From NCBI GenBank assembly GCA_019118345.1, contig DWZD01000045.1, forward strand, positions 1 to 36,777: DNA of 36,777 bases, given 5' to 3'. This stretch comes from Candidatus Desulfovibrio intestinavium. Lineage in GTDB: Bacteria > Desulfobacterota > Desulfovibrionia > Desulfovibrionales > Desulfovibrionaceae. The translations under genes and the position numbers were made by a program. Every line of letters starts with the position of its first letter. Position 1 is the first letter of the stretch. The notes beneath the pieces are model-generated. The model was not told where the DNA came from, did not search any database, and was given only the letters and a program-made list of their open reading frames with translations. Below are positions 15,585 through 22,636 of this stretch, piece after piece.

Positions 15585-15728
15585 CCTGCAAATTGCCTCT
15601 TTTACCCGCAGGCGTCAAGGCGGCCCTCCTGATGCAACTTGAGCCACCCGCAAAAGTCGTCTATGGTGACCCCTCCCCTGACGGCGGCTCCCCGCCGATG
15701 ACGGCTTTTCTCAGCGCCCGGAGGCAAC

Positions 15729-16520
15729 ATGCTCGACGAAAAATATACTGGAAACGGCAAGGTGCTGCTGCTGGCCGGAGGCGGCAAGATTTTTACCGAT
15801 ATTGCGGCCCGCTTCGTGCGCAGCGAACGCAGCCTGGATGACATCGTGGCCTCTCCCTACTCCCGGCAGATTGTGGAAAATATCCTCGCCAGCGGCCACC
15901 GCGCGGCGCTGGAGTTCGACTTCTTCCTCTTCGGCGTGGAAGGCTACTCGCGCGTGACCGAAGTGCAGCTCGTCCGCAAGCGGCTGGCCTCCTATCTCAT
16001 CAAGTCCGGTCGCGCCGAACTGGACGGCAAACGACGGTATTCCGTCGTCTATCCGCAAAGCGTGCGCGATTTTGCCGCCCGGGTGACCCTGCCCGACGGG
16101 CATGCCGCCAGCCTGAGCGGGCGGGATCTCGCCGATCTCTGCCGCCAGTGGTACGACGCCGGACTCGATGCCGGACTGCCCGAGGAAGACCTCCGCTACC
16201 TCAAGCCCCAGGCCACCGAATTCAGGGCCATCATCGGCATGAACGCCCATGCCCTGCTGGACTGGTTCGCCATCCGCTGCTGCCGCAACGCCCAGCACGA
16301 AATTCGCCACCTCGCCGGCCAGATGCTGCGCCTCTGCCGCAAGGCCGCGCCCGACCTCTTCCGCGGCGCCGGGCCAAGCTGCGTCCAGCTCGGCTACTGC
16401 CCCGAAAACCGCCTGCAACACCCCAGCTGCCGCGGTCGCGTCCTGACCCGCGACGCAGCCCTGAAAATCCTCCGCACCCACGGCGGCCAAACGCCCGATC
16501 CCGACGTTGCTGACGACTGA
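15729..16520 (+). CDS. thyX: Flavin-dependent thymidylate synthase ThyX, divergent
   Basis: 263 residues, close to the family length. It would methylate dUMP to dTMP using methylene-tetrahydrofolate and FADH2. The order of motifs is right: SGHRAALEFDFFLFGVEGYS at 55-74, QLVRKRLASYLIKSGR (80-95) at the place of the RHRxxSxNExSxR signature, the helix MNAHALLDWFAIRC with AQHEIRHLAG (171-197), and a C-terminal GYCPE. But the signature His is Lys84, and the Asn and Glu are Leu90 and Ile91; the EH pair earlier is EF. The enzyme may still work, since both Arg (83, 85), Ser88, Ser93 and Arg95 remain. Start ATG at 15729 after GGAGGCAAC. Read divergently from trpB. Confidence 0.8.
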   Translation: MLDEKYTGNGKVLLLAGGGKIFTDIAARFVRSERSLDDIVASPYSRQIVENILASGHRAALEFDFFLFGVEGYSRVTEVQLVRKRLASYLIKSGRAELDGKRRYSVVYPQSVRDFAARVTLPDGHAASLSGRDLADLCRQWYDAGLDAGLPEEDLRYLKPQATEFRAIIGMNAHALLDWFAIRCCRNAQHEIRHLAGQMLRLCRKAAPDLFRGAGPSCVQLGYCPENRLQHPSCRGRVLTRDAALKILRTHGGQTPDPDVADD

Positions 16521-16536
16521 TTGCTGAAAAAACAAG

Positions 16537-16691
16537 TTGTTTTTTTGTGGGGGGAAGGCCCCCATCCCCCCAAAAACTTTGCTGTCCTGATGCCGGGCGT
16601 CGCAGCATGCCAGGTGTCCCGTGACCCCACCTCTGCCAAAATCTGAACAGATAGAGGCCGGACATGACATGCTGTCCGGCCTCTCTTTTTT
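16537..16691 (-). repeat. Element B, copy 1 (inverted, internally deleted)
   Basis: Read on the minus strand, it matches the element at 22921-23097: a far-end hairpin (GGCCGGACA/TGTCCGGCC), a variable middle, the block GGCATCAGGACAG, then T5 and G-runs, and CCTTCCCCCCACAAAAAA. Compared with copy 2 it has lost about 35 bases covering the 5' arm and loop of the large hairpin; a shorter G6/C6 stem remains. It lies directly after thyX. Confidence 0.7.
16654..16691 (+). terminator. Rho-independent terminator on the plus strand after thyX
   Basis: Perfect 11-bp stem GAGGCCGGACA / TGTCCGGCCTC with an 8-base loop, then TC and six T. It can end thyX transcripts, 130 bases beyond the stop codon. The same sequence is the outer end of element B copy 1. 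Confidence 0.85.
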
Positions 16692-16830
16692 GCCATGCCG
16701 CCGGGGGACGGAACAGATGCGCGACGCCCTGTCGGGCCACGGGGCAGGACATTGACCTTGCAACGTTTTTGGGAAGGGGGGGCGGGGAGGGAGAACCTTT
16801 TGTTCACAACAGGTTTCCCTCCCCGAAAAA
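16684..16830 (+). repeat. Element A, copy 1
   Basis: About 145 bases: T-run, ATGCCGCCGGGGGACGGA, GCGCGACGCCCTG, CAGGACATTGACCTTGCAA, T5, four G-tracts (16771-16792), then a hairpin (16784-16824) with arms GGGGAGGGAGAACCTTTTG and CAACAGGTTTCCCTCCCC, loop TTCA, and an A-run. One mispair in the stem. No open frame worth calling. Confidence 0.85.
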
Positions 16831-16880
16831 AAGCAACCAACGCCCAGCACATATGCTCCCACGTCTCTCGACGGCCGCCC

Positions 16881-17031
16881 TGCTTTTTTGCATGCCGTCG
16901 GGGGACGGAGCAGATGCGCGACGCCCTGCCGGGCCACGGGGGCAGGACATTGACCTTGCAAAGTTTTTTGGAAGGGAGGGGTTCGGGGAGGGAGAACCTT
17001 TTGTTCACAAAAGGTTTCCCTCCCCGAAAAA
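16881..17031 (+). repeat. Element A, copy 2
   Basis: Close copy of the element at 16684-16830 in the same orientation. The large hairpin is 16985-17025, with an almost perfect 18-bp stem and loop TTCA. The G-tract motif GGGAGGGG, TTC, GGGGAGGG is at 16974-16992; its right half is the 5' arm of the hairpin. A-run after the stem. Confidence 0.88.
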
Positions 17032-17079
17032 ATAAATCAAAAAAAACTATTGCGTATTTGCGGCAGGGGAAGACGCGAG

Positions 17080-17120
17080 GGGCGAGGGAAGCCGTTTTTT
17101 CAAAGCGGTTTCCCTCGCCC
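17080..17120. repeat. Hairpin related in design to elements A and B, at the 3' end of rubrerythrin
   Basis: GGGCGAGGGAAGCCG, a T/A-rich loop TTTTTTCAAAG, and CGGTTTCCCTCGCCC. The stem is about 13 bp with one mismatch. It lies 25 bases after the rubrerythrin stop. There is no T-run on the far side in the minus direction, so it is not a standard terminator; it may protect the transcript end. Confidence 0.7.
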
Positions 17121-17144
17121 CGTGTGGCAGAAGCAGGTCAGGCC

Positions 17145-17720
17145 TTAGAAGCTGTAGTTCAGTTCCTCGAAGTAGGCCTTGGGATGGGCGCAGGCAGGGC
17201 AGGCTTCGGGGGCGTGGCTGCCTTCCACGAGGCAGCCGCAGTTGCGACAGCGCCAGATGACGGGCTTTTCGCGCAGGAACATGCGGCCTTCCTTGATGTC
17301 GCGGGCCAGGGCGAGGAAGCGGCGTTCGTGGTAGGCTTCGGCCACGGCGATGTTGCGCATGACGGCGGCCACTTCGGCAAAGCCTTCCTTTTCGGCCGTG
17401 GCCGCGAAGGAGGGATACATTTCAGTGTGTTCGTGGTTTTCGCCGGCGGCGGAGGCAATGAGGTTGGCATGGCTGTCGCCGATGATGCCGGCCGGGAAGG
17501 CGGCGGCAATTTCCACCTCGCCGCCTTCAAGGAACTTGAACAGGCGCTTGGCGTGTTCCTTTTCCTGCAGCGCGGTTTCGGTGAAGATGTCGCTCACCAG
17601 CACAAAGCCGTCCTTCTTGGCGGCGCCGGCAAAAAAGTCATAACGGTTGCGGGCCTGGGATTCGCCGGCAAAGGCCGTGAGAATATTCTTTTCGGTCTGG
17701 CTTCCTTTCAGGGATTTCAT
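17145..17720 (-). CDS. rbr: Rubrerythrin
   Basis: 191 residues; a cytoplasmic NADH-linked peroxidase typical of anaerobes. The N-terminal ferritin-like four-helix domain supplies di-iron ligands (Glu20 in AGESQAR, the QEKEHA segment near residues 52-57, Glu94 and His96-Glu97 in GENHEH, and AEAYHE around 127-132). The C-terminal rubredoxin-like domain binds one iron through CRNC (158-161) and CPAC (174-177). Start ATG at 17720 after AGGAGGAGAATT. The promoter carries a Fur/PerR-like box. Together with the 1-Cys peroxiredoxin and Tpx in this window it forms a peroxide-defence set. Confidence 0.96.
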   Translation of the reverse strand: MKSLKGSQTEKNILTAFAGESQARNRYDFFAGAAKKDGFVLVSDIFTETALQEKEHAKRLFKFLEGGEVEIAAAFPAGIIGDSHANLIASAAGENHEHTEMYPSFAATAEKEGFAEVAAVMRNIAVAEAYHERRFLALARDIKEGRMFLREKPVIWRCRNCGCLVEGSHAPEACPACAHPKAYFEELNYSF

Positions 17721-17763
17721 AATTCTCCTCCTGCGGTCATGCCGCGTTGTTTTCGTGTTGACT

Positions 17764-17794
17764 TATTGATAATGATTCTTGATAAGGGAGTCAA
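17764..17794 (-). promoter_or_regulatory. Rubrerythrin promoter with overlapping Fur/PerR-like box
   Basis: Minus strand: TTGACT (17794-17789), 17-base spacer, TATCAA (17771-17766). The spacer and -10 hold the AT-rich sequence TTATCAAGAATCATTATCAA, which resembles GATAAT-type Fur/PerR boxes (on the plus strand GATAATGATTCTTGATAA). A repressor here would block RNA polymerase directly. Confidence 0.6.
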
Positions 17795-17899
17795 GCAAAA
17801 AAAAATTATTTTTCTCCTGCGGGAAGCGCAGGGTACGCTTTCTGCCGTACCTTGCGCGATGCCCGTGTTTCATGGCACACGCACCGGGTGGGAGGCATC

Positions 17900-18322
17900 A
17901 TGCTGCTGGCCGTAGGGGGACTTTTTCTTTCGTCATTTCTGGCCGCGACGCTCTTTCCGGCGCAATCGGAACTGACGCTGGCGGGCCTGCTGGCGGTGGG
18001 CAGTGCCCCGCCGGCGCTGCTGGTGGCGGTGGCGACGCTGGGCAACACGCTGGGGTCGCTGGTCAATTGGCTGCTGGGGCGTTGGGCGCATCGCCTGAGC
18101 GGGCGGCGCTGGTTTCCCCTCAAGGGGGAGGCCCTGCGGCGCGCTGAGGGCTGGTATCATCGCTATGGCCGCTGGTCGCTGCTGTTGAGCTGGGCGCCGG
18201 TCATCGGCGATCCGCTGACCCTTGCCGCCGGGCTGCTGCGGGAGCCGCTTTTGCCGTTTGTGCTGCTGGTGGGGCTGGCCAAATTGGGGCGGTATCTGGT
18301 GATTGCCTGGCTGGTGCTGTGA
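17900..18322 (+). CDS. YqaA-family (DedA/SNARE-associated-like) membrane protein
   Basis: 140 residues from the ATG at 17900, preceded by GGGAGGCATC; an upstream in-frame start at 17852 adds a polar stretch that does not fit. Several membrane segments (MLLAVGGLFLSSFLAATLFP, LVAVATLGNTLGSLVNWLLG, LPFVLLVGLAKLGRYLVIA). The motif GNTLGSLVNWLLGR, the cytoplasmic segment EGWYHRYGRWSLLLSWAPVI and GDPLTLAAG are the marks of YqaA proteins, relatives of DedA. DedA relatives have been linked to lipid transport and membrane homeostasis; no specific role for YqaA is claimed here. Divergent from rubrerythrin and convergent with tpx. Confidence 0.88.
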   Translation: MLLAVGGLFLSSFLAATLFPAQSELTLAGLLAVGSAPPALLVAVATLGNTLGSLVNWLLGRWAHRLSGRRWFPLKGEALRRAEGWYHRYGRWSLLLSWAPVIGDPLTLAAGLLREPLLPFVLLVGLAKLGRYLVIAWLVL

Positions 18323-18341
18323 CGGGCCGCAAGGGGACAGC

Positions 18342-18374
18342 AAAAAAAAGCGCCGCCTCGCAGGGAGACGGCGC
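18342..18374 (-). terminator. Rho-independent terminator of tpx
   Basis: Minus strand: GCGCCGTCTC / GAGGCGGCGC (one mismatch) with loop CCTGC, then eight T, 25 bases after the tpx stop. Confidence 0.85.
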
Positions 18375-18398
18375 AGGATAGTGCGGATTCGCAAGAGA

Positions 18399-18902
18399 CT
18401 AGACGAGCTTTTTGACGGCCTCCAGCACGGCGGCGTAGTCCGGTTCGTGGGTCACTTCCGGCACAAGCTGGCTGTAGGCCAGCGTTCCGTCCGGGGCAAT
18501 GACGAAGATGGCGCGAGCCAGCAGGCGCAGTTCCTGAATGAGCACGCCGTAATTTTTGCCGAGGCTCACATCCTTGTAATCGGAGGCGCTTTCCACGGCG
18601 GTTACCCCGGCCGCGCCGCACCAGCGGGCTTGGGCAAAGGGCAGGTCGCAGCTGGCGGCCACGATTTTCACCGTGTCGGACAGGGCGGCGGCTTCCGTGT
18701 TGAAGCGGCGCACTTCCATATCGCATACGGGCGTATCCAGCGAGGGCACGCAGACCAGCACCAGCACCTTGCCCGCGTAATCCTTCAGGCCGCGCGGGGA
18801 AAGATCATTGGCCAGCAGGGTGAAATCCGGGGCTTTCTGGCCCACGGCGGGCAAATTGCCTTCCAGATGCAGGGTGTTTCCCTGAAAAGTGACGGTATTC
18901 AT
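18399..18902 (-). CDS. tpx: Thiol peroxidase Tpx (atypical 2-Cys peroxiredoxin)
   Basis: 167 residues, the standard Tpx length. Peroxidatic Cys60 in PSLDTPVCDMEVRRFN and resolving Cys95 in CDLPFAQARWC have the spacing known for the family (60/61 and 95). It removes alkyl and hydrogen peroxides with thioredoxin as reductant. Start ATG at 18902, with GGAG nine bases upstream. It has its own promoter and terminator and lies downstream of prmA in the same direction (72-base gap). No Fur/PerR-like palindrome is obvious at this promoter, unlike the other two peroxidases. Confidence 0.96.
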   Translation of the reverse strand: MNTVTFQGNTLHLEGNLPAVGQKAPDFTLLANDLSPRGLKDYAGKVLVLVCVPSLDTPVCDMEVRRFNTEAAALSDTVKIVAASCDLPFAQARWCGAAGVTAVESASDYKDVSLGKNYGVLIQELRLLARAIFVIAPDGTLAYSQLVPEVTHEPDYAAVLEAVKKLV

Positions 18903-18927
18903 AGTGCATAACTCCGTTTTTTCCGAG

Positions 18928-18954
18928 GCTATACCGGTGGGAACCAGTTGTCAA
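18928..18954 (-). promoter_or_regulatory. Promoter of tpx
   Basis: Minus strand: TTGACA (18954-18949), then TATAGC (18933-18928) with a 15-base spacer, which is short but within the workable range. It sits in the gap after prmA. Confidence 0.5.
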
Positions 18955-18974
18955 GAAACATTCCTGATTGGCGC

Positions 18975-19841
18975 TCAGATGCATTCCCAGACAAGGGCGC
19001 ACCATTCGCCGTCCAGACGGCGCGCGGGCGCGGCAAGGCCGCAATCCCGGTAGGCCCGCTCCACGCCGTCGGCCTGGATGTCCAGCAGGCCTGAGAGCAC
19101 AAGGCAACCGCCCGGCCGGCAGGCCCGCACGATGTCCGGGGCCATTTCCGAGAGCGGACGGGCAAGGATGTTGGCCAGTACCACGTCATATTGTCCGCTC
19201 ACGGCATCAATGCTGCCCCGCGCCACGGAAAAGGCCGCCGGATCGACGCCGTTGAGGGTGCGGTTTTCCAGGGCGTTGCTCACGGCCAGCGGGTCGATGT
19301 CCAGCCCGTCGCCATGCAGGCCGAAGGCGCAGCAGCCGATGCCCAGCACGCCGGTGCCGGTGCCGAGATCCAGAAAGGACTGCCCGGCCCGCAGGCGTCC
19401 GGCATCCAGCAGATCGCTGATGACCCGCAGGCAGAGGGCCGTGGTGGCATGATGCCCGGTGCCGAAGGCGCTCTTGGGTTCGATGAGGATGGGCGTGCGC
19501 CCGGGGAAGTCCTGTTGCGCGCTGCCGGCGAGCCAGGGCGGCAGCACCACGAAACGCTCGCCGCAGGGTACGGGCGTGAAAAATTCGCGCCACGCGCCCA
19601 GCCAGTCCCTGTTTTCGATGGGGGCGCACACGCAGACGGCGGCAGGCAGGCTCTCCCGGATGCGGGCCAGCAGTCCTTGCAGGAAATCTTCTTCCTCGCA
19701 ATGGATGCGAAAGCGCGTCTCGCCGCCGGGCAGGCTTTCCTCCTCCCAGCCGAAGGCCACTTCCAGCGTGAGCAGGCCCGAAAGGAGATCATAATCCTCC
19801 TCGGGCACGGTCACTTCGAGTCGATGGAGTTCCTTGTTCAT
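18975..19841 (-). CDS. prmA: Ribosomal protein L11 methyltransferase PrmA
   Basis: 288 residues. PrmA trimethylates lysines and the N-terminus of ribosomal protein L11 using S-adenosylmethionine. An N-terminal substrate-recognition domain (LEVTVPEEDYDLLSGLLTLE) is followed by the linker with ENRDWLGAWREFF, the family landmark IEPKSAFGTGHHATTALCL, SAM motif I FLDLGTGTGVLGIG, and NILARPL at the NxxxxPL active-site position. Start ATG at 19841; the upstream gene on the other strand (methyltransferase, 19952) is divergent with a 110-base gap. Single copy in the window and close to normal family length. Confidence 0.94.
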   Translation of the reverse strand: MNKELHRLEVTVPEEDYDLLSGLLTLEVAFGWEEESLPGGETRFRIHCEEEDFLQGLLARIRESLPAAVCVCAPIENRDWLGAWREFFTPVPCGERFVVLPPWLAGSAQQDFPGRTPILIEPKSAFGTGHHATTALCLRVISDLLDAGRLRAGQSFLDLGTGTGVLGIGCCAFGLHGDGLDIDPLAVSNALENRTLNGVDPAAFSVARGSIDAVSGQYDVVLANILARPLSEMAPDIVRACRPGGCLVLSGLLDIQADGVERAYRDCGLAAPARRLDGEWCALVWECI

Positions 19842-19951
19842 GCCCCTGCTTAGACCGGGCGCAACGCGCTGTCAAGGCGCGCGGTGGCCGCTGTCTTGCC
19901 TTGCGCCGCGAATCTGGATAAGACGGCAGGGACATTTGCAAGGGAGTTAGT

Positions 19952-20698
19952 ATGAGCGAAACCGCCCCCGCCGCCGGGACGCCCGTCCCGTCCGCGCTGG
20001 AAAGCCTGCTGGCCAAAATCCGCGAAACCTTTGACGTGGATTTTGAGCCGCTGGTCATTGACGATCTGTCCTTCGAGGTGCTGTCCATCCGCAACATGCA
20101 AAGCTATCTGGACGGCATGCTGGCCCGCAAGGCCATCCGCAATCCGCTGAAGGATCTTCCCCTCTGGGCCAAGGTCTGGCCCGCCTCCTTTGTGCTGGGC
20201 CGCTACCTGCGCCGCTTTGAGCCGCAGGGCAAAAGCCTGCTGGAGCTGGGCGCGGGCTGCGGCACCCTCAGCCTTGTGGCCTCCGGCTACGGCTTTGCCC
20301 GCATCGTCTGCAGCGACATCGTGCCCGAGGCCCTGCGCTTTGCCGAAGCCAACGTCCTGCGCAACCATCTGGAAAACATCATCAGCGTCACCGCCGTGGA
20401 TGTGACCCGTCCGGGCCGCGATCCGCGCTTTGCCGGGGGCTTCGACCTCATGGCCGCCTCCGAACTGCTCTATCTGGATGAATTGCACCGCCCGCTGCTC
20501 AAATTTATTGGCCGCCACCTTGCCCCGGGCGGCAAGGCCGTCTTTGCCACGGATCTGGCCCGCGCCAAGCCGCATTTTGCCAAGCTGGCCGCCAAGAGCT
20601 TCCGGGTGGAGGAGCGCCGCATCGGCCTGACCAGCCGCGACGAGGACGGCAAGGAACAGCGCCGCGCCTATTCCCTGCTGGTGGTGGAGCGCGCATGA
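19952..20698 (+). CDS. Class I SAM methyltransferase, protein-lysine-methyltransferase-like
   Basis: 248 residues. SAM motif I is LLELGAGCGTLSL (96-108), followed by an acidic residue after strand 2 (CSDIVPEAL). Just before it is PLWAKVWPAS (70-79), a segment typical of the methyltransferase-16/METTL-like group that methylates lysines in proteins. AASELLYLDELHRPLL around residue 170 fits the motif IV region. RBS AAGGGAGTTAGT precedes the ATG. The ATGA overlap with the next gene means it is co-translated with a YcaO-TPR protein, suggesting that both act on one peptide or protein substrate. It is divergent from prmA, itself a ribosomal-protein methyltransferase. Substrate unknown. Confidence 0.8.
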   Translation: MSETAPAAGTPVPSALESLLAKIRETFDVDFEPLVIDDLSFEVLSIRNMQSYLDGMLARKAIRNPLKDLPLWAKVWPASFVLGRYLRRFEPQGKSLLELGAGCGTLSLVASGYGFARIVCSDIVPEALRFAEANVLRNHLENIISVTAVDVTRPGRDPRFAGGFDLMAASELLYLDELHRPLLKFIGRHLAPGGKAVFATDLARAKPHFAKLAAKSFRVEERRIGLTSRDEDGKEQRRAYSLLVVERA

Positions 20699-22425
20699 TC
20701 CCGCCCATTCAGCTCCGACCCTGCCCCAAGGCCTATACCCGCGACCTCGACAAGTGCGTCAGTCCGCAACAGACCATTGCCCGCGTCCGGCAGGCGTTGG
20801 CCGCGTCCGGCCTTGACGTGCTGGCCGAAACCCGCCGCGTGGATACCGGACGCCTCGGCATTCCCGTTTATCTGAGCGTCTGCGGCCGGGATGCCCGCCG
20901 CATCATGCCCACCCGCAAGCAGATGGGCAAGGGTTCCTCAGCCGAACAGGCGCAGGCCTCGGCCCTCATGGAACTCATGGAGCGTTTCGCCTTCTTCAGC
21001 TTCTGGGAAGCCCGCCCGCACATGGTGACCGCCACCTGGCAGGAAGCCGAGGAACGCTTCGGCGCGGATCTCATGCCCGTGGAGGAAATCCTGCGCTCGG
21101 TGGATGATGCCCTTGAGCCGGACGCGGCCCGCAAGGTGCTCTCCACCGTGCGCTGGTCATTCTATCCGGCCACCCGCCTTGCGGACGGCAAAACCGTCTG
21201 GACGCCGCTGGACTGGTTCAAGCTGCTGGGCGAATTCAACGGCACCTCGGCGGGCAACAGCACGGAAGAATCCCTCCTGCAGGGCTTGAGCGAACTGGTG
21301 GAACGGCACGTCTGCTGCCGCGTGGATCGCGAACGTCCCACCACCCCCACCATCGACCCGGGCAGCCTCGACGATCCGGTGCTGGCCGATCTTTGCCGCC
21401 GTTTCGCCGCGCAGGGCATCCGTCTCGTGCTCAAGGATTTCTCCCTCGGCATGCCCCTGCCCACCGTGGCCGCGCTGGCCTGGGATCCGGCCACCTTTCC
21501 CGACCGCTCGGAAATCGTCTTCACGGCGGGCACGGCTTCCAGTCCGGCCAAGGCCGCCATTCGCGCCGTCACCGAAGTGGCGCAGCTGGCCGGAGACTTC
21601 TGCACCAACGCCTGCTATGAGGCCTCGGGCCTCAGCAAGTTCGAGCGGCTGGAAGACATCGACTGGCTGCTGGCCGGGCCGTCCGTGCCCCTGCACAGCC
21701 TGCCTTCCGTGGAAGCCCCCGACATCCGCGACGAGCTGCTGGCCGCCCTTGCCGGTCTTGCGCCCGTCACCGTCTATGCCGTGGACGTGAGCCACCCCGA
21801 CCTGCGCATCCCGGCCCACTACTGCATGGCCCCGGGCCTCGCCTTCCGCGAACGCGACCGCAATCAGAGCCTCGGCCTGTTCGTCGGCCGCAAACTCGCC
21901 GAGGAAGCCGGCGAGGCCGACGCCCTGGCCGGACTGGCCGTGCTGGAATCCTGCTATCCCGGCGCGCACTTCCTGCCGTTCTTCCGGGGCATGCTGGCCC
22001 TGCGCGCCGACCGTCACGCCGAGGCCCGCGACCTCTTTGCCCGCGCCGCCGCCTGCCAGCCCGACGACGAGGCCGCCGCCCTCGCCCATTTCTATGCCGG
22101 TTACGCCGCCACCCTGCTGGACGACTGGGAAGCCGCCCGCGCCCCTCTGGCCCGGGCCCTCGCCCTCTGCCCGGACATGAAGGAATACGGCAACCTGCTC
22201 GGCGTGGCCAACTTCAAGACCGGGCGCTACGCCGAGGCCGCCGAGGCCTTCCGGGCCGTCCTGCGCGTGGACAAGGGCTCGGTCATGGATATGGCCAACC
22301 TCGGCATCTGCTGCAAATACCTCGGCCAGCTCGATGACGCCCGCCACTACCTCGAAGCCGCCCTCGCCCTCGACGACTCCCTCGACTTCGCCCGTCGCCA
22401 TCTGGATGAACTGGAAGAAGAATAG
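20695..22425 (+). CDS. YcaO-domain protein with C-terminal TPR repeats
   Basis: 576 residues. The N-terminal about 400 residues form a YcaO domain, the ATP-dependent enzyme class that activates backbone amides (azoline or thioamide formation). Its ATP/Mg-binding helices are visible: SSAEQAQASALMELMERF (81-98, Glu93, Glu96), NSTEESLLQGLSELVERH (188-205, Glu191/192, Glu200, Glu203) and KAAIRAVTEVAQLAG. The Pro-rich C-terminal tail of RiPP-type YcaO proteins is missing; instead about 140 residues of TPR-like helical pairs follow (for example FRGMLALRADRHAEARDLFA, then NLLGVANFKTGRYAEAAEAF). Overlaps the methyltransferase stop by ATGA. No precursor peptide, dehydrogenase or TfuA-like partner is adjacent, so the substrate may be a cellular protein. 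Confidence 0.9.
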   Translation: MIPPIQLRPCPKAYTRDLDKCVSPQQTIARVRQALAASGLDVLAETRRVDTGRLGIPVYLSVCGRDARRIMPTRKQMGKGSSAEQAQASALMELMERFAFFSFWEARPHMVTATWQEAEERFGADLMPVEEILRSVDDALEPDAARKVLSTVRWSFYPATRLADGKTVWTPLDWFKLLGEFNGTSAGNSTEESLLQGLSELVERHVCCRVDRERPTTPTIDPGSLDDPVLADLCRRFAAQGIRLVLKDFSLGMPLPTVAALAWDPATFPDRSEIVFTAGTASSPAKAAIRAVTEVAQLAGDFCTNACYEASGLSKFERLEDIDWLLAGPSVPLHSLPSVEAPDIRDELLAALAGLAPVTVYAVDVSHPDLRIPAHYCMAPGLAFRERDRNQSLGLFVGRKLAEEAGEADALAGLAVLESCYPGAHFLPFFRGMLALRADRHAEARDLFARAAACQPDDEAAALAHFYAGYAATLLDDWEAARAPLARALALCPDMKEYGNLLGVANFKTGRYAEAAEAFRAVLRVDKGSVMDMANLGICCKYLGQLDDARHYLEAALALDDSLDFARRHLDELEEE

Positions 22426-22445
22426 GCTGTTTTCTTTCTGATTTG

Positions 22446-22596
22446 TTTTTCGGGGAGGGAAACCTTTTGTGAACAAAAGGTTCTCCCTCCCCGAACCCCT
22501 CCCTTCCCAAAAACGTTAAAAGGTCAATGCCTTGCCCCGTGACCCGGCGGGGCGTCGCGCGCCTGTTCCGTCCCCCGGAGGCATGACGGAAAAGAG
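22446..22596 (-). repeat. Element A, copy 3 (inverted)
   Basis: Reverse complement of the elements at 16684 and 16881. On the minus strand it reads CATGCCTCCGGGGGACGGAA, GCGCGACGCC, GGCATTGACC, T5, GGGAGGGG TTC GGGGAGGG (22503-22485), then the hairpin (22492-22452) with an almost perfect 18-bp stem and loop TTCA, and an A-run. It starts 20 bases after the ycaO stop codon. Confidence 0.88.
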
Positions 22597-22636
22597 GGGC
22601 CTTCCGCTCTGTTGAGAAGCAAAGGATTCCTTGGCA

